DNA of 64,000 nucleotides from Streptococcus gwangjuense (GTDB taxonomy: Bacteria; Bacillota; Bacilli; Lactobacillales; Streptococcaceae). Position numbers and translations under genes: made by a program. Positions 8,907-19,657 of this stretch are shown here, in pieces; the first letter of the stretch is position 1, and each line of letters opens with the position of its first letter. The notes below the pieces were generated by a model, which saw nothing but the letters and a program-made list of their open reading frames with translations, did no database searches and was not told the DNA's origin. The stretch covers positions 1,654,501 through 1,718,500 of the forward strand of contig NZ_CP032621.1 in the NCBI RefSeq assembly GCF_003627155.1, in the 5' to 3' direction.

Positions 8907-10178
8907 ATGTCATCTAAATTCATGAAGAGCGCTGCTGTGCTTGGAACTGCTACACTCGCTAGCTTGCTTTTGGTAGCTTGCGGAAGCAAACCTGCTGAAA
9001 AAGCTGCTGATGCTGGTTCATCTGAAGGTAAAGAAATCACTCTTTACGTTGAAGACCAATACAAAGCTTTTGCTGAAACAGTTGCTAAGGCTTATGAAAA
9101 AGAATCAGGAACAAAAGTTAACATCAAATCTGGTGACCAACTTGGTGGTCTTGACAAACTTTCTCTTGACAACCAATCAGGTCAAGCTGCTGACGTTATG
9201 ATGGCTCCATACGACCGTGTAGGTAGCCTTGGTACTGACGGACAACTTTCAGAAGTGAAATTGAGCGATGGCGCTAAAACAGATGATAAAACTAAATCTC
9301 TTGTAACAGCTGCTGACGGTAAAGTTTACGGTGCTCCTGCGGTTATCGAGTCACTTGTTATGTACTACAACAAAGACTTGGTAAAAGACGCTCCAAAAAC
9401 TTTTGCTGAATTAGAAGAACTTGCTAAAGATAGCAAATACGCATTCGCTGGAGAAGATGGAAAAACTTCTGCTTTCCTAGCTGACTGGACAAACTTCTAC
9501 TATGCATACGGACTTCTTGCTGGTAACGGAGCTTATGTATTTGGCGATAACGGTAAAAATCCTAAAGACATCGGTCTTGCAAACGAAGGTGCTATCGCAG
9601 GTATCAACTACGCTAAATCTTGGTATGAAAAATGGCCTAAAGGTATGCAAGATGGTACAGCTGCTGGAAACTTAATCCAAACTCAATTCCAAGAAGGTAA
9701 AACAGCTGCTATCATCGATGGTCCTTGGAAAGCTCAAGCATTCAAAGATGCTAAAGTAAACTACGGTGTTGCTACTATCCCAACTCTTCCAAATGGAAAA
9801 GACTACGCAGCATTCGGTGGTGGTAAAGCTTGGATCATCCCATCAAGCACTAAGAACCTTGAAGGTGCACAAAAATTTGTAGACTTCCTTGTTTCAACTG
9901 AACAACAAAAAGCCTTCTACGATGCAACTAACGAAATCCCAGCTAACACTGAAGCTCGTTCATACGCTGAAGGTAAAAACGATGAGTTGACAACAGCTGT
10001 TATCAAACAGTTCAAGAACGCTCAACCAATGCCAAACATCTCTCAAATGTCTGCAGTTTGGGAACCAGCTGCTAACATGCTCTTTGACTCTGTAAGTGGT
10101 AAGAAAGATGCTAAAACAGCTGCTAACGATGCTGTGACATTGATCAAAGAAACAATCAAACAAAAATTTGGTGAATAA
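8907..10178 (+). CDS. malX: Maltodextrin-binding lipoprotein of ABC importer
   Basis: Extracellular substrate-binding protein that hands maltodextrins to MalC-MalD. 423 residues. The signal peptide ends in a lipobox with the lipidated cysteine at residue 25 (LLLVAC). The rest is a cluster-type MalE fold, with ADVMMAPYDR, GKVYGAPAVIESL and AAIIDGPWKA typical of maltose-binding proteins. AGGAGG precedes the ATG. It is followed by a stem-loop and then malC. No ATPase gene is present in the window; streptococcal carbohydrate importers often share the MsmK ATPase encoded elsewhere (established for this family). Confidence 0.97.
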   Translation: MSSKFMKSAAVLGTATLASLLLVACGSKPAEKAADAGSSEGKEITLYVEDQYKAFAETVAKAYEKESGTKVNIKSGDQLGGLDKLSLDNQSGQAADVMMAPYDRVGSLGTDGQLSEVKLSDGAKTDDKTKSLVTAADGKVYGAPAVIESLVMYYNKDLVKDAPKTFAELEELAKDSKYAFAGEDGKTSAFLADWTNFYYAYGLLAGNGAYVFGDNGKNPKDIGLANEGAIAGINYAKSWYEKWPKGMQDGTAAGNLIQTQFQEGKTAAIIDGPWKAQAFKDAKVNYGVATIPTLPNGKDYAAFGGGKAWIIPSSTKNLEGAQKFVDFLVSTEQQKAFYDATNEIPANTEARSYAEGKNDELTTAVIKQFKNAQPMPNISQMSAVWEPAANMLFDSVSGKKDAKTAANDAVTLIKETIKQKFGE

Positions 10179-10186
10179 AAAATTTG

Positions 10187-10220
10187 TTCAAGGGGGGTGG
10201 AATTCAAATCCCCCTTTGAA
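10187..10220 (+). terminator. Intercistronic stem-loop between malX and malC
   Basis: TTCAAGGGGG (10187-10196) pairs with CCCCCTTTGAA (10210-10220); there is no clear T-run, so it probably acts as a partial terminator or 3' stabiliser that keeps malX transcript in excess over the permease genes. Confidence 0.7.
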
Positions 10221-10288
10221 TTTATCAATAAAAAACATATATAGTTTAGGTTTTAATTAGAAACCAGTATCCTATGAAAGGAGTTATT

Positions 10289-11581
10289 ATGGAAAAGCAA
10301 CAACCTAGTAAAGCAGCACTGCTGTCTATCATTCCTGGGTTAGGACAAATTTACAATAAACAAAAAGCCAAAGGTTTTATCTTCCTTGGTGTAACCATCG
10401 TATTTGTCCTTTATTTCCTAGCACTTGCAGCCCCTGAATTGAGCAATCTCATCACTCTTGGTGACAAGCCAGGTCGTGATAATTCCCTCTTCATGCTGAT
10501 TCGTGGTGCCTTCCATTTAATCTTTGTAGTCGTTTATGTACTCTTCTATTTCGCAAATATTAAAGATGCACATACAATCGCAAAACGTATTAACAATGGA
10601 ATTCCAGTACCACTTACGCTAAAAGATATGATCAAAGGAATCTATGAAAATGGCTTCCCTTACCTATTGATCATTCCATCTTATATTGCCATGACTTTTG
10701 CGATTATCTTCCCAGTTATCGTAACCTTGATGATTGCCTTTACCAACTACGACTTCCAGCACTTGCCACCAAACAAATTGTTGGACTGGGTTGGTTTGAC
10801 CAACTTTACGAACATCTGGAGTTTGAGTACCTTCCGTTCTGCCTTTGGTGCCGTTCTTTCTTGGACTATCATCTGGGCTTTGGCTGCCTCAACTTTACAG
10901 ATTGTGATTGGTATCTTCACAGCTATCATTGCTAACCAACCATTTATCAAAGGAAAACGTATCTTCGGTGTTATTTTCCTTCTTCCTTGGGCTGTTCCAG
11001 CCTTCATCACTATCTTGACATTCTCAAACATGTTTAACGATAGTGTCGGTGCTATCAACACTCAAGTATTGCCAATCTTGGCTAAATTCCTTCCTTTCCT
11101 TGATGGTGCTCTTATTCCTTGGAAAACAGACCCAACTTGGACTAAGATTGCCTTGATTATGATGCAAGGTTGGCTTGGATTCCCATACATCTACGTTTTG
11201 ACTTTGGGTATCTTGCAATCTATTCCTAACGACCTTTACGAAGCAGCTTATATTGACGGTGCTAATGCTTGGCAAAAATTCCGCAACATCACTTTCCCAA
11301 TGATCTTGGCCGTTGCGGCACCTACTTTGATCAGTCAATACACCTTCAACTTTAACAACTTCTCTATCATGTACCTTTTCAACGCTGGAGGACCTGGTAG
11401 TGTCGGTGGTGGAGCTGGTTCAACCGATATCTTGATTTCATGGATCTACCGTTTGACAACAGGTACATCTCCTCAATACTCTATGGCGGCAGCTGTTACC
11501 TTGATTATCTCTATCATTGTCATCTCAATCTCTATGATCGCATTCAAGAAATTACACGCATTTGATATGGAGGACGTCTAA
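10289..11581 (+). CDS. malC: Maltodextrin ABC transporter permease MalC (MalF type)
   Basis: Inner-membrane permease of the maltodextrin importer. 430 residues from the ATG at 10289, which follows AAAGGAG; the in-frame ATG at 10274 overlaps that site and was rejected. The N-terminal extension (about residues 10-90) carries hydrophobic helices, and the MetI-like core follows. The EAA loop is [20 protein letters not shown], which contacts the ATPase. It pairs with MalD, whose start lies one base after this stop, so the two are translationally coupled. Confidence 0.95.
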   Translation: MEKQQPSKAALLSIIPGLGQIYNKQKAKGFIFLGVTIVFVLYFLALAAPELSNLITLGDKPGRDNSLFMLIRGAFHLIFVVVYVLFYFANIKDAHTIAKRINNGIPVPLTLKDMIKGIYENGFPYLLIIPSYIAMTFAIIFPVIVTLMIAFTNYDFQHLPPNKLLDWVGLTNFTNIWSLSTFRSAFGAVLSWTIIWALAASTLQIVIGIFTAIIANQPFIKGKRIFGVIFLLPWAVPAFITILTFSNMFNDSVGAINTQVLPILAKFLPFLDGALIPWKTDPTWTKIALIMMQGWLGFPYIYVLTLGILQSIPNDLYEAAYIDGANAWQKFRNITFPMILAVAAPTLISQYTFNFNNFSIMYLFNAGGPGSVGGGAGSTDILISWIYRLTTGTSPQYSMAAAVTLIISIIVISISMIAFKKLHAFDMEDV

Positions 11582-11582
11582 G

Positions 11583-12425
11583 ATGAATAACTCAATTAAA
11601 CTCAAACGTAGACTGACTCAAACCCTTACCTACCTCTACTTAGTTGGCCTTTCAATCGTGATTATCTATCCACTTTTGATCACTATCATGTCTGCCTTCA
11701 AGACTGGTAACGTAGTAGCCTTTAAACTAGACAGCAATGTCGACTTTAGTTTTGCTAACTTCCAAGGGCTCTTCTCTGAAACCTTATACGGTACTTGGTA
11801 CCTCAACACTTTGATTATCGCCTTGATTACCATGGCTGTTCAAACAAGTATCATCGTACTTGCTGGTTATGCTTACAGTCGTTACAACTTCTTGGCTCGT
11901 AAACAAAGTTTGGTCTTCTTCTTGATTATCCAAATGGTGCCAACCATGGCCGCTTTGACAGCCTTCTTCGTTATGGCACTTATGTTGAACGCCCTTAACC
12001 ACAGCTGGTTCCTCATCTTCCTTTATGTTGGTGGGGGTATCCCGATGAATGCTTGGTTGATGAAAGGTTACTTCGATACAGTGCCAATGTCTCTAGACGA
12101 ATCTGCAAAACTAGACGGTGCAGGACACTTCCGCCGCTTCTGGCAAATTGTTCTTCCACTTGTTCGCCCAATGATCGCTGTGCAAGCTCTCTGGGCCTTC
12201 ATGGGACCTTTCGGGGACTACATCCTCTCTAGTTTCTTGCTTCGTGAGAAAGAATACTTTACTGTTGCCGTTGGTCTCCAAACCTTCGTTAACAATGCGA
12301 AAAACATGAAGATTGCCTACTTCTCAGCAGGTGCTATCCTCATCGCCCTTCCAATCTGTATTCTCTTCTTCTTCCTACAAAAGAACTTTGTTTCAGGACT
12401 TACAAGTGGTGGCGACAAGGGATAA
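11583..12425 (+). CDS. malD: Maltodextrin ABC transporter permease MalD (MalG type)
   Basis: Second permease subunit. 280 residues from ATG 11583; upstream in-frame extension into malC is possible on paper but GGAGGACG sits just before this ATG. Six hydrophobic helices are evident. The EAA loop reads [21 protein letters not shown], slightly divergent from the EAA consensus but normal for MalG relatives. The gene ends inside the 5' arm of its own terminator hairpin. Confidence 0.95.
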   Translation: MNNSIKLKRRLTQTLTYLYLVGLSIVIIYPLLITIMSAFKTGNVVAFKLDSNVDFSFANFQGLFSETLYGTWYLNTLIIALITMAVQTSIIVLAGYAYSRYNFLARKQSLVFFLIIQMVPTMAALTAFFVMALMLNALNHSWFLIFLYVGGGIPMNAWLMKGYFDTVPMSLDESAKLDGAGHFRRFWQIVLPLVRPMIAVQALWAFMGPFGDYILSSFLLREKEYFTVAVGLQTFVNNAKNMKIAYFSAGAILIALPICILFFFLQKNFVSGLTSGGDKG

Positions 12426-12447
12426 TATATCCCCGCCACCCTTTTTC
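12406..12447 (+). terminator. Terminator of malX-malC-malD
   Basis: GGTGGCG near the end of malD pairs with CGCCACC, followed by TTTTT; the 5' arm overlaps the malD coding end. Confidence 0.8.
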
Positions 12448-12504
12448 ATTTTAGAGCTTGTGACTATAAAAATATCCTTACAACAAGCAATTTGTCTCCT
12501 AGAC

Positions 12505-12533
12505 TTGAAATAAAGCACATTTCTCTATATAAT
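12505..12533 (+). promoter_or_regulatory. Promoter of malA-malR
   Basis: TTGAAA (12505-12510), 17-base spacer, TATAAT (12528-12533): a near-consensus sigma-A promoter, with no LacI-type operator next to it, so malA-malR looks less tightly repressed than malX and malQ. Confidence 0.8.
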
Positions 12534-12570
12534 AATACTCATATAGAAAACACCTTTTAGAAAGATACAA

Positions 12571-13371
12571 ATGCTTCCATATCCATTTTCTTATTTTTCA
12601 AGTATTTGGGGATTTCGTAAGCCCCTGTCCAAACGTTTCGGGCTCAACTGGTTTCAGCTTCTCTTTACCAGTATCTTCCTTATCAGCTTGTCTATGGTAC
12701 CCATTGCTATTCAGAACAGCGCCCAGGAGACTTATCCGCTAGAAACCTTTATCGATAATGTCTACGAACCATTGACAGATAAGGTTGTCCAGGATCTCTC
12801 TGAACACGCTGCAATTGTTGATGGCAAATTAACTTATACAGGCACAGCTAGTCAAGCGCCTTCTCTTTTAATCGGTCCAAGTCAAAGCAAGGAATTACCT
12901 AAGGACTTGCAACTGCATTTCGATACGAATGAGCTCGTCATCAGCAAGGAAAGTAAAGAGTTGACACGCATCTCTTACCGAGCGATTCAGACTGAGAGTT
13001 TCAAAAGCAAAGACAGCTTGACACAAGCGATTTCTAAAGACTGGTACCAGCAGAATCGTGTCTATATCAGTCTCTTCCTAGTTCTCGGAGCAAGCTTCCT
13101 CTTTGGTTTGAATTTCTTCATTGTCTCTCTAGGAGCGAGTCTTCTCCTTTATATCACTAAGAAATCACGCCTCTTTTCATTTAGGACCTTTAAAGAGTGC
13201 TACCATTTTATCTTGAACTGTTTAGGATTACCAACTCTGATTACGCTTATTTTGGGATTATTTGGCCAAAATATGACAACCCTGATAACTGTACAAAACA
13301 TTCTTTTTGTTCTGTATCTGGTCACTATCTTTTATAAAACGCATTTCCGTGATCTAGATTACCATAAATAG
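12571..13371 (+). CDS. malA: MalA, membrane protein of the maltose locus (DUF1189-like)
   Basis: 266 residues. An N-terminal hydrophobic helix (about 28-48) is followed by an extracytoplasmic stretch of roughly 100 residues and four C-terminal hydrophobic helices (about 160 onwards). The layout fits the DUF1189-type family present beside malR in mitis-group genomes; a precise function is not known to me. Its ribosome site is weak (AGAAAGA). It is co-transcribed with malR, 9 bases downstream. A role in sensing or modulating maltodextrin uptake is only an inference from location. Confidence 0.85.
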   Translation: MLPYPFSYFSSIWGFRKPLSKRFGLNWFQLLFTSIFLISLSMVPIAIQNSAQETYPLETFIDNVYEPLTDKVVQDLSEHAAIVDGKLTYTGTASQAPSLLIGPSQSKELPKDLQLHFDTNELVISKESKELTRISYRAIQTESFKSKDSLTQAISKDWYQQNRVYISLFLVLGASFLFGLNFFIVSLGASLLLYITKKSRLFSFRTFKECYHFILNCLGLPTLITLILGLFGQNMTTLITVQNILFVLYLVTIFYKTHFRDLDYHK

Positions 13372-13380
13372 GAGATTTTT

Positions 13381-14367
13381 ATGCCCGTTACGATTAAAGA
13401 CGTGGCCAAGGCTGCTGGTGTTTCGCCTTCAACTGTAACCCGTGTTATTCAAAATAAATCAACCATTAGCGACGAAACAAAAAAACGCGTTCGCAAGGCT
13501 ATGAAGGAGCTCAATTACCACCCCAACCTCAACGCTCGTAGTTTGGTAAGCAGTTATACCCAAGTTATCGGCTTGGTCCTTCCTGACGACTCAGACGCCT
13601 TCTATCAAAATCCTTTCTTCCCATCTGTCCTCCGTGGTATCGCTCAAGTCGCTTCTGAAAACCACTATGCCATTCAGATTGCAACAGGGAAAGATGAAAA
13701 AGAGCGCCTTAAAGCTATTTCACAGATGGTTTATGGCAAACGTGTGGATGGATTAATCTTCCTTTATGCCGAAGAGGAGGATCCCTTGGTCAAACTAGTC
13801 GCTGATGAGCAGTTCCCCTTCCTTATCCTAGGAAAATCCATTTCACCCTTTATCCCTCTTGTCGATAATGATAATGTCCAAGCTGGTTTTGATGCGACCG
13901 AATATTTCATTAAAAAAGGTTGCAAACGAATTGCCTTTATTGGAGGGACGAAGCGACTCTTCGTAACGCAAGACCGTTTAACAGGCTATGAGTCAGCACT
14001 CAAACAACACCAACTGCCTATTGATGACAATCTGACCTACTTTGCAAATGAATTTCTAGAGGAAAAAGGGTATCAGTTTAGTAAACTCCTCTTTCAGCAT
14101 GACCCGCAGATTGATGCTATCATTACAACCGATAGTCTCCTAGCTGAGGGGGTCTGTGACTATATCGCTAAGCACCAACTGGATGTCCCTGTTCTCAGCT
14201 TTGACTCAGTCAATCCCAAGCTCAACTTGGCGGCCTATGTCAATATCAATAGCCTAGAACTTGGTCGAACATCATTTGAAACGATTCTTCAGATCATCAA
14301 CGATGCTAAAAACAATAAACAAATTTGTTACCGTCAGTTAATTGCCCACAAAATTATTGAAAAATAA
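13381..14367 (+). CDS. malR: Maltose operon repressor MalR (LacI family)
   Basis: 328 residues. The N-terminal LacI helix-turn-helix is TIKDVAKAAGVSPSTVTRVI (residues 3-22), then the hinge helix (NARSLVSS) and a periplasmic-binding-protein-like effector domain. It most likely binds the two CGCAAACGTTTGCG-type operators at 8474-8487 and 8850-8868 and is released by maltose or maltodextrin (established for MalR of pneumococci). The start has a TAGGAG site. Intact. Confidence 0.96.
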   Translation: MPVTIKDVAKAAGVSPSTVTRVIQNKSTISDETKKRVRKAMKELNYHPNLNARSLVSSYTQVIGLVLPDDSDAFYQNPFFPSVLRGIAQVASENHYAIQIATGKDEKERLKAISQMVYGKRVDGLIFLYAEEEDPLVKLVADEQFPFLILGKSISPFIPLVDNDNVQAGFDATEYFIKKGCKRIAFIGGTKRLFVTQDRLTGYESALKQHQLPIDDNLTYFANEFLEEKGYQFSKLLFQHDPQIDAIITTDSLLAEGVCDYIAKHQLDVPVLSFDSVNPKLNLAAYVNINSLELGRTSFETILQIINDAKNNKQICYRQLIAHKIIEK

Positions 14368-14391
14368 AAACCAGCTCACGCTGGTTTTTTT
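14366..14391. terminator. Bidirectional terminator between malR and the yitT-type gene
   Basis: AAAAACCAGC TCAC GCTGGTTTTTTT: 5-bp GC-rich stem with A-run and T-run on opposite sides, serving two converging genes. Confidence 0.9.
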
Positions 14392-14395
14392 GTTA

Positions 14396-15337
14396 CTAAT
14401 TTTCTGTTTCAACGAACCGTCCCAAAATATGGACATTCTCAGATACAGAGACAAAGGCGCCTGGATCCACCTGTTTCATAATCTGTTTAAATTCATTAAA
14501 CTCTGCACGTGTGATGACAGTGATTAAAACTGCCTTTCTCTCGTGATTATAGGTTCCTTCTGCATCGTGGATCATGGTTGCTCCACGGTGCAATTTTTTA
14601 TGGATTTTTTCAATTACCTTGTCTGGATGATTGGTCACAATCATGGACTGCATACGTTTTTGCTTGGTAAAGACTGCATCTGTCACACGGCTAGAGACAA
14701 AGATGGTAATCATAGAGTAAAGAGCGTATTTCCAACCAAAGGTCAAACCAGCTATCAGCATGATAGTTCCATTTACCAAGAAAGAAATACTACCGACATT
14801 CTTACCTGTTTTCTTGCGAATAGTCAAACTGACGATATCCGTCCCACCACTGGAGATATTGTTGCGAAGAGCAAAACCAATCCCCAAGCCCATGACAACA
14901 CCCCCAAAAAGGGCATTGATAATGGGATCCTCCGTTAAGGTCGCTACAGGGACAAACTGGATAAAGAAGGAACTCATGGACACCGTGATAAAGGTAAAGA
15001 CGGTGAACTTATGCCCAATCTGATACCAAGCCAAGACCATCAAAGGAAAATTAATGGCGTAAAAGGTCAGCGAAATCGGGATATGAAAACCAAACCAGTG
15101 ATTACTCAAGGCAGAGATAATCTGTGCCAGACCTGTCGCACCACTCGAATACACATGCCCTGGTTGGAAAAAGAAATTGACCGCTACTGCTGATAAAAAA
15201 CCATAGACTAGAGAGGCCGAAATCTTCTCATCATATTTTTCTCGCGAGATGCTTTGTAAGACACGTAAAATTTTTATCTGATAAGCAAAGCGGCGCAGAT
15301 AATAGCGCCACCGCTTAATTCGTTTTGCTTGTTTCAT
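14396..15337 (-). CDS. YitT/DUF161 family membrane protein
   Basis: 313 residues: a basic N-terminus, five to six membrane helices (about 45-220) and a C-terminal soluble DUF2179-type domain (about 225-310, GRGAT-like [15 protein letters not shown]). The family is widespread in Firmicutes with no settled function. Its start lies within the last 23 bases of aspS, in another frame, so the two are translationally coupled. The GATGL segment ([12 protein letters not shown]) and SGGTD loop are typical YitT repeat motifs. Confidence 0.9.
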   Translation of the reverse strand: MKQAKRIKRWRYYLRRFAYQIKILRVLQSISREKYDEKISASLVYGFLSAVAVNFFFQPGHVYSSGATGLAQIISALSNHWFGFHIPISLTFYAINFPLMVLAWYQIGHKFTVFTFITVSMSSFFIQFVPVATLTEDPIINALFGGVVMGLGIGFALRNNISSGGTDIVSLTIRKKTGKNVGSISFLVNGTIMLIAGLTFGWKYALYSMITIFVSSRVTDAVFTKQKRMQSMIVTNHPDKVIEKIHKKLHRGATMIHDAEGTYNHERKAVLITVITRAEFNEFKQIMKQVDPGAFVSVSENVHILGRFVETEN

Positions 15338-17078
15338 CTTCTTCTACTTGTAAGCTGAGTTCCTCTAGTTGTTTGAGAGCTACTGTTGAAGGAGCTTGTG
15401 TCATTGGGTCACTTGCCTTGTTGTTCTTAGGAAAGGCAATGACTTCACGGATATTGTCTTCTCCTGCTAAAAGCATGACAAATCGGTCAAGCCCGATAGC
15501 CAAACCACCGTGTGGTGGGAAACCATAGTCCATGGCTTCAAGAAGGAATCCAAACTGGTCATTTGCTTCTTCAGCTGAGAAACCAAGAGCCTTGAACATG
15601 CGTTCTTGAAGGTCTTTTTGGTTGATACGAAGGCTACCACCACCAAGCTCATAACCGTTCAAGACAATATCGTAAGCAATGGCACGAACCTTCGCCAAAT
15701 CACCTTCTAATTCGTGAGCAGTCTCTTCCTGTGGTAGAGTAAATGGATGGTGGGCGCTCATGTAACGGCCTTCTTCTTCAGACCATTCAAACATTGGCCA
15801 GTCAACTACCCAAAGGAAGTTGAATTTATCGTTATCAATCAAGCCAAGCTCTTTGGCAATACGTCCACGAAGGGCACCAAGAGTTGCATTGGCCACTTCA
15901 AGCGTATCCGCCACAAAGAGAACGAGGTCCTTATCTTCAAGTGCAAGCGCTGTTGTCAATTCTGCTTGGATGCTAGTCAAGAACTTGGCAACTGGTCCGT
16001 TTAATTCTCCATCAACCACCTTGACCCAAGCAAGACCTTTGGCACCGTACTGCTTGGCTACTTCCGTCATCTTGTCGATGTCTTTACGTGAATAATTGTC
16101 CGCAGCGCCTTTGACCACAATGGCTTTTACAGCAGGTGCTTCTGAAAAGACTTTAAAGTCTATACCTTTGACTACTTCTGTCAGGTCCTGAAGCAACATG
16201 TCAAAACGAGTATCAGGTTTATCAGAACCGTAAAGAGCCATCGCATCATCGTATTTCATACGAGGGAATGGAAGCGTCACTTCGATGCCTTTAGTTTCCT
16301 TCATGACACGCGCAATCAAGCCTTCTGTGATGTCTTGGATTTCTTGCTCAGTAAGGAATGAAGTTTCCAAGTCGACCTGAGTGAACTCAGGCTGGCGGTC
16401 TCCACGCAAGTCCTCGTCACGGAAACATTTAACGATTTGATAATAACGGTCAAAACCAGCATTCATCAACAACTGCTTAGTGATTTGTGGACTTTGAGGA
16501 AGCGCGTAAAAATGCCCTTTATTAACACGAGATGGCACCAAATAGTCACGCGCCCCTTCTGGTGTTGACTTAGAAAGGAATGGTGTCTCCACATCGATAA
16601 ACTCCAACTCATCCAAGTAGTTACGGATAGAGTGGGTCACCTTAGCACGAAGTTTAAGATTTTCCAACATTTCTGGACGACGAAGGTCAAGGTAACGGTA
16701 ACGCAAACGCGTATCGTCATTGGCCTCAATGCCATCCTTAATTTCAAATGGTGTTGTCTTAGCTGTATTCAGCACTGTCAGAGCTGTTACATTTAACTCA
16801 ACTGCACCAGTTGGCAACTTATCATTGGCTTGCTCACGCGCAGTGACCTGACCAGTCACCTCGATAACAAATTCGCTACGAAGGCTTTCAGCTGTTTCCA
16901 TGACCTCTGCAGAGACTTTTTCAGGGTTAATAACCAACTGCATGATTCCTTCACGGTCACGAAGATCGATAAAGATCAAACCACCTAGGTCACGACGACG
17001 GCCAACCCATCCTTTCAAGGTTATTTCTTGTCCGATGTGTTCCTCGCGAACACGACCAGCATACATACTACGTTTCAT
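15315..17078 (-). CDS. aspS: Aspartyl-tRNA synthetase
   Basis: 587 residues, bacterial-type AspRS with the GAD insertion. Seen in order: N-terminal OB-fold anticodon domain ([20 protein letters not shown]), class II motif 2 ([18 protein letters not shown]), central GAD domain, and motif 3 ([15 protein letters not shown]). Charges tRNA-Asp (possibly tRNA-Asn too, in organisms with GatCAB; not decidable here). ATG 17078 follows GAGGAG. First gene of a two-gene operon with the YitT-type gene. Confidence 0.98.
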   Translation of the reverse strand: MKRSMYAGRVREEHIGQEITLKGWVGRRRDLGGLIFIDLRDREGIMQLVINPEKVSAEVMETAESLRSEFVIEVTGQVTAREQANDKLPTGAVELNVTALTVLNTAKTTPFEIKDGIEANDDTRLRYRYLDLRRPEMLENLKLRAKVTHSIRNYLDELEFIDVETPFLSKSTPEGARDYLVPSRVNKGHFYALPQSPQITKQLLMNAGFDRYYQIVKCFRDEDLRGDRQPEFTQVDLETSFLTEQEIQDITEGLIARVMKETKGIEVTLPFPRMKYDDAMALYGSDKPDTRFDMLLQDLTEVVKGIDFKVFSEAPAVKAIVVKGAADNYSRKDIDKMTEVAKQYGAKGLAWVKVVDGELNGPVAKFLTSIQAELTTALALEDKDLVLFVADTLEVANATLGALRGRIAKELGLIDNDKFNFLWVVDWPMFEWSEEEGRYMSAHHPFTLPQEETAHELEGDLAKVRAIAYDIVLNGYELGGGSLRINQKDLQERMFKALGFSAEEANDQFGFLLEAMDYGFPPHGGLAIGLDRFVMLLAGEDNIREVIAFPKNNKASDPMTQAPSTVALKQLEELSLQVEEDETSKTN

Positions 17079-17205
17079 TATTTCTCTCCTCTTTTATTCT
17101 GTTACTATTTTACCATAAAAGCGCAGGCTCTTCATGAAAATCATCAGAAAAGTTTGCCAGTCTTTAAAAATCAAGTGAAGACTCTAAAAATTGACGCCCA
17201 TACAA

Positions 17206-17235
17206 AAATCCGATGAAATTCACCGGACTCTTTTA
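17206..17235 (-). terminator. Terminator of the XRE/ABC/CPBP operon
   Basis: On the reverse strand TCCG-GTGAATTTCAT-CGGA followed by TTTTT, directly after the 76-aa gene. Confidence 0.65.
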
Positions 17236-17463
17236 TTTTGAATTTTTGCCTGCTTTACGCTTTTCAGCAATTTCGGCTGCCTTTCGAGGCAAGACAATTT
17301 CCGTTGTATAAGCTGTCCCAAAGCGCAAGACACCTGCAATAGGGGCAAAGACAACTGCTAGATAGTTGTAGAAGAAATCGCCCTTAAAGGCATAAGCTAG
17401 CGCCCCAATGATGAAAAATAGAACAACTGCTTGAATCACTGCTAATAAAATTACTCGTTTCAT
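17233..17463 (-). CDS. Small membrane protein, unknown
   Basis: 76 residues with two hydrophobic helices (about 4-26 and 34-50) and a highly basic C-terminus (RKAAEIAEKRKAGKNSK). Family not recognised. It follows the CPBP protease gene by 17 bases and precedes the operon terminator, so it is probably the last gene of the 21.1-17.2 kb operon. Confidence 0.7.
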   Translation of the reverse strand: MKRVILLAVIQAVVLFFIIGALAYAFKGDFFYNYLAVVFAPIAGVLRFGTAYTTEIVLPRKAAEIAEKRKAGKNSK

Positions 17464-17480
17464 GTGACCTCCTGACTCTA

Positions 17481-18122
17481 TTATAGCATGAGAATCATCA
17501 AAAAGCTGACTAAATTATTCAAAGCGTGGAGAGAAATACTGTAGACCAGACCTTTTCTGCTAATATAAGCCAAGCCCAAGCTAAAACCAAGACTAGCATA
17601 AACTAAAAATTGTTGCACATCACCTGGAAAATGAATCAAGGCAAACAGAACACTGGATACCAGAAGAAAAATCAGAGTTTGTTTACTATTGTCCTGCTTA
17701 GGAAAGAAATAGCGTGCCAACATTCCTCTAAAGATAAGCTCTTCCGTCAAAGGAGCAAAAATAACGACCGCAAAGAATGAGAAAAGTGGTTGAGACAAGG
17801 TCAAGTCTGTCGCTATTTGCTGATTTACTGAAGGATCATTTGGCAAGAAAAACTGGACAACCAAAGATAAGAACCAAACCAAGGCCGGGAGCCAAATAAA
17901 TCGGTTGAAGTCACTCTTCTCAATATGAACAGGAGCTTTCTGATACCATTTGTAAATGCCGTACACGTATACTCCAGCCAAGGCCACATAGAGCAAGGTA
18001 ACAGCATAGGGGGAAGCGCCTAAGGCAAGCGAAGCAGTCGCGAGCCCCTGAATGAAGCTATAGATAAAGAAAAAGGATAGAAGGGCTAGAAGAAACCAGC
18101 CGAGGTTTTTAAGTAATTTCAT
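17481..18122 (-). CDS. CPBP (CAAX/Abi) family intramembrane metalloprotease
   Basis: 213 residues, six or more membrane helices. The catalytic motifs are EELIFRG (motif 1, Glu-Glu plus Arg) and FALIHF (motif 2 histidine); a later SLHALNN provides motif 3. Family members act in bacteriocin self-immunity, peptide maturation or abortive-type defence. The position after an ABC-type exporter under an XRE regulator fits a role in peptide processing or immunity, which is inference. Start ATG 18122 with AGGAGACC upstream. Confidence 0.88.
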   Translation of the reverse strand: MKLLKNLGWFLLALLSFFFIYSFIQGLATASLALGASPYAVTLLYVALAGVYVYGIYKWYQKAPVHIEKSDFNRFIWLPALVWFLSLVVQFFLPNDPSVNQQIATDLTLSQPLFSFFAVVIFAPLTEELIFRGMLARYFFPKQDNSKQTLIFLLVSSVLFALIHFPGDVQQFLVYASLGFSLGLAYISRKGLVYSISLHALNNLVSFLMILML

Positions 18123-18131
18123 AAAGGTCTC

Positions 18132-18830
18132 CTATCTTGCTTTATAGCTGTTTTTCAATACAATGAGGTTTGCTATTCCTAATACAAGTACCCAGGCAAG
18201 TAACATACCGATGTTAGAAAAAGATATTTCTCCACCTTTTTTATTTAAAAGATTTACAATAGGACCAACGAACGAGTAATCCAACACTTTTTGAGCCGTA
18301 TCATTTTGAAGAGCAATTATAGGTAAAAAAGAGACAATTAACATAGGGAAGATACTATAAACTTGCGCTTTAGATTGAGTATCTGACATCGCACCGATTA
18401 GAAGGTTGAGAAAAATAATACTAATAGTTGCTAGGAGCAAATAGATAACGTAGGCAAATAAATAACCAGATACATCTACTTTAAGATAGATGGGAAGTAC
18501 AATCATAGCAAGTAACATTATCAGAATAGGGAGAACAAGCATACTGAAAGTATATTCTGTTGCTGTCACACCACTTAGGATGAGTGATTTAAGATTTCGT
18601 TTTTCCTTATCTTCTGCCATCATAATCGATACCATATAACCACTTCCCATGCTCAAGACCATCGTCAAGCTAGAAGATAGTAACAATAGGCTCAATTGTC
18701 CATTCTTATTTAAAAATTCATTATATACAACAGCAATGCCAAAAGGCATCAATAGAGTCGCCAACAAAGATGAATTGCTAATAAGGACTTGTAATCTTAA
18801 CCATAGTAGGGCATTTAATTTTCTAAACAT
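18132..18830 (-). CDS. ABC-2 type exporter permease
   Basis: 232 residues, six predicted membrane helices (about 20-40, 50-70, 95-115, 120-150, 155-175, 205-225). ABC-2 family pattern: no EAA loop, short loops. The start overlaps the end of the ATPase gene by 8 bases, so the two make one transporter. Substrate unknown; similar pairs export bacteriocins, lantibiotics or antibiotics. Confidence 0.85.
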   Translation of the reverse strand: MFRKLNALLWLRLQVLISNSSLLATLLMPFGIAVVYNEFLNKNGQLSLLLLSSSLTMVLSMGSGYMVSIMMAEDKEKRNLKSLILSGVTATEYTFSMLVLPILIMLLAMIVLPIYLKVDVSGYLFAYVIYLLLATISIIFLNLLIGAMSDTQSKAQVYSIFPMLIVSFLPIIALQNDTAQKVLDYSFVGPIVNLLNKKGGEISFSNIGMLLAWVLVLGIANLIVLKNSYKAR

Positions 18831-19647
18831 CTAACTTTTCTCCTGTCAATCTGATAAAGATTTCTTCTAGTGTCGGCTCACAAGAGTGAACCACCATCAA
18901 ATCTGTCGTGTCTAATTGTGGTAATTCTTCAAATGGAACTATCTGTTCTCGTCCATCATTATAAACCACACGTACTTTCTTATCCACATGGTACTTCTGG
19001 ATGATATCTTGCGGACTTCCATACTCTATTAGGTTACCCTTATTCAAAAGAGATAAGCGATCACAAAGCAGAGTTGCTTCATTCATATCATGCGTGGTCA
19101 GAAAGATAGTTGTCCCCGCCTGCTTTAATTCTTGAAGTAGGGTATGAATCATCTTAGATGTTGTAGGGTCTAATCCACTGGTTGGCTCATCTAGAAAGAG
19201 AATCTTAGGAGCATTAAGAAGGGCACGAGCCAAGAACATTCGTTGTTTCATTCCTGTAGATAATTTTTCTGCGATAATATCTTTAGCATCTGCCAATCCA
19301 ACCTGTTGGAGCACCTGATTTACTCTATCTGACTTGAGACCATACAGCTTAGCATAGATGAGAAGATTTTTGTAAAGACTCATCTTTTCATAAAAACCAC
19401 TGCCATCACTAACAATACCGATTTGTTCCAAATCATTTGAGGTTAAATCTTGAGAATTCTTGCCTAACAAAACTGTTTTACCTTGATCTGCAGCCAACTG
19501 TCCTGTTAAGACATTAATCATAGTTGTTTTACCTGAGCCAGAAGGGCCAAGAAAACCAAAGATTTCGCCCTCCTTAATCTCAAAAGAAATCTGATGAAGA
19601 GCTTTTTTGCTCCCAAAACTTTTGCTTACATTTTCAACACGAATCAT
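18823..19647 (-). CDS. ABC transporter ATP-binding protein
   Basis: 274 residues. Walker A GPSGSGKTTM (about 34-43), signature LSTGMKQRM (a Q-to-M variant of LSGGQ), Walker B KILFLDEPTSGLD, H-loop TTHDMNEA. The C-terminal extension (about 215-274) is typical of drug or bacteriocin exporters. It forms a transporter with the overlapping permease gene. ATG 19647 follows AAAGGAG. Confidence 0.95.
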   Translation of the reverse strand: MIRVENVSKSFGSKKALHQISFEIKEGEIFGFLGPSGSGKTTMINVLTGQLAADQGKTVLLGKNSQDLTSNDLEQIGIVSDGSGFYEKMSLYKNLLIYAKLYGLKSDRVNQVLQQVGLADAKDIIAEKLSTGMKQRMFLARALLNAPKILFLDEPTSGLDPTTSKMIHTLLQELKQAGTTIFLTTHDMNEATLLCDRLSLLNKGNLIEYGSPQDIIQKYHVDKKVRVVYNDGREQIVPFEELPQLDTTDLMVVHSCEPTLEEIFIRLTGEKLDV

Positions 19648-19657
19648 AGAAACTCCT

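Noticed and set aside
14543..15193. Forward ORFs antisense to the yitT-type gene
   Set aside because: Shadows of the reverse gene; no ribosome sites and no protein-like features.
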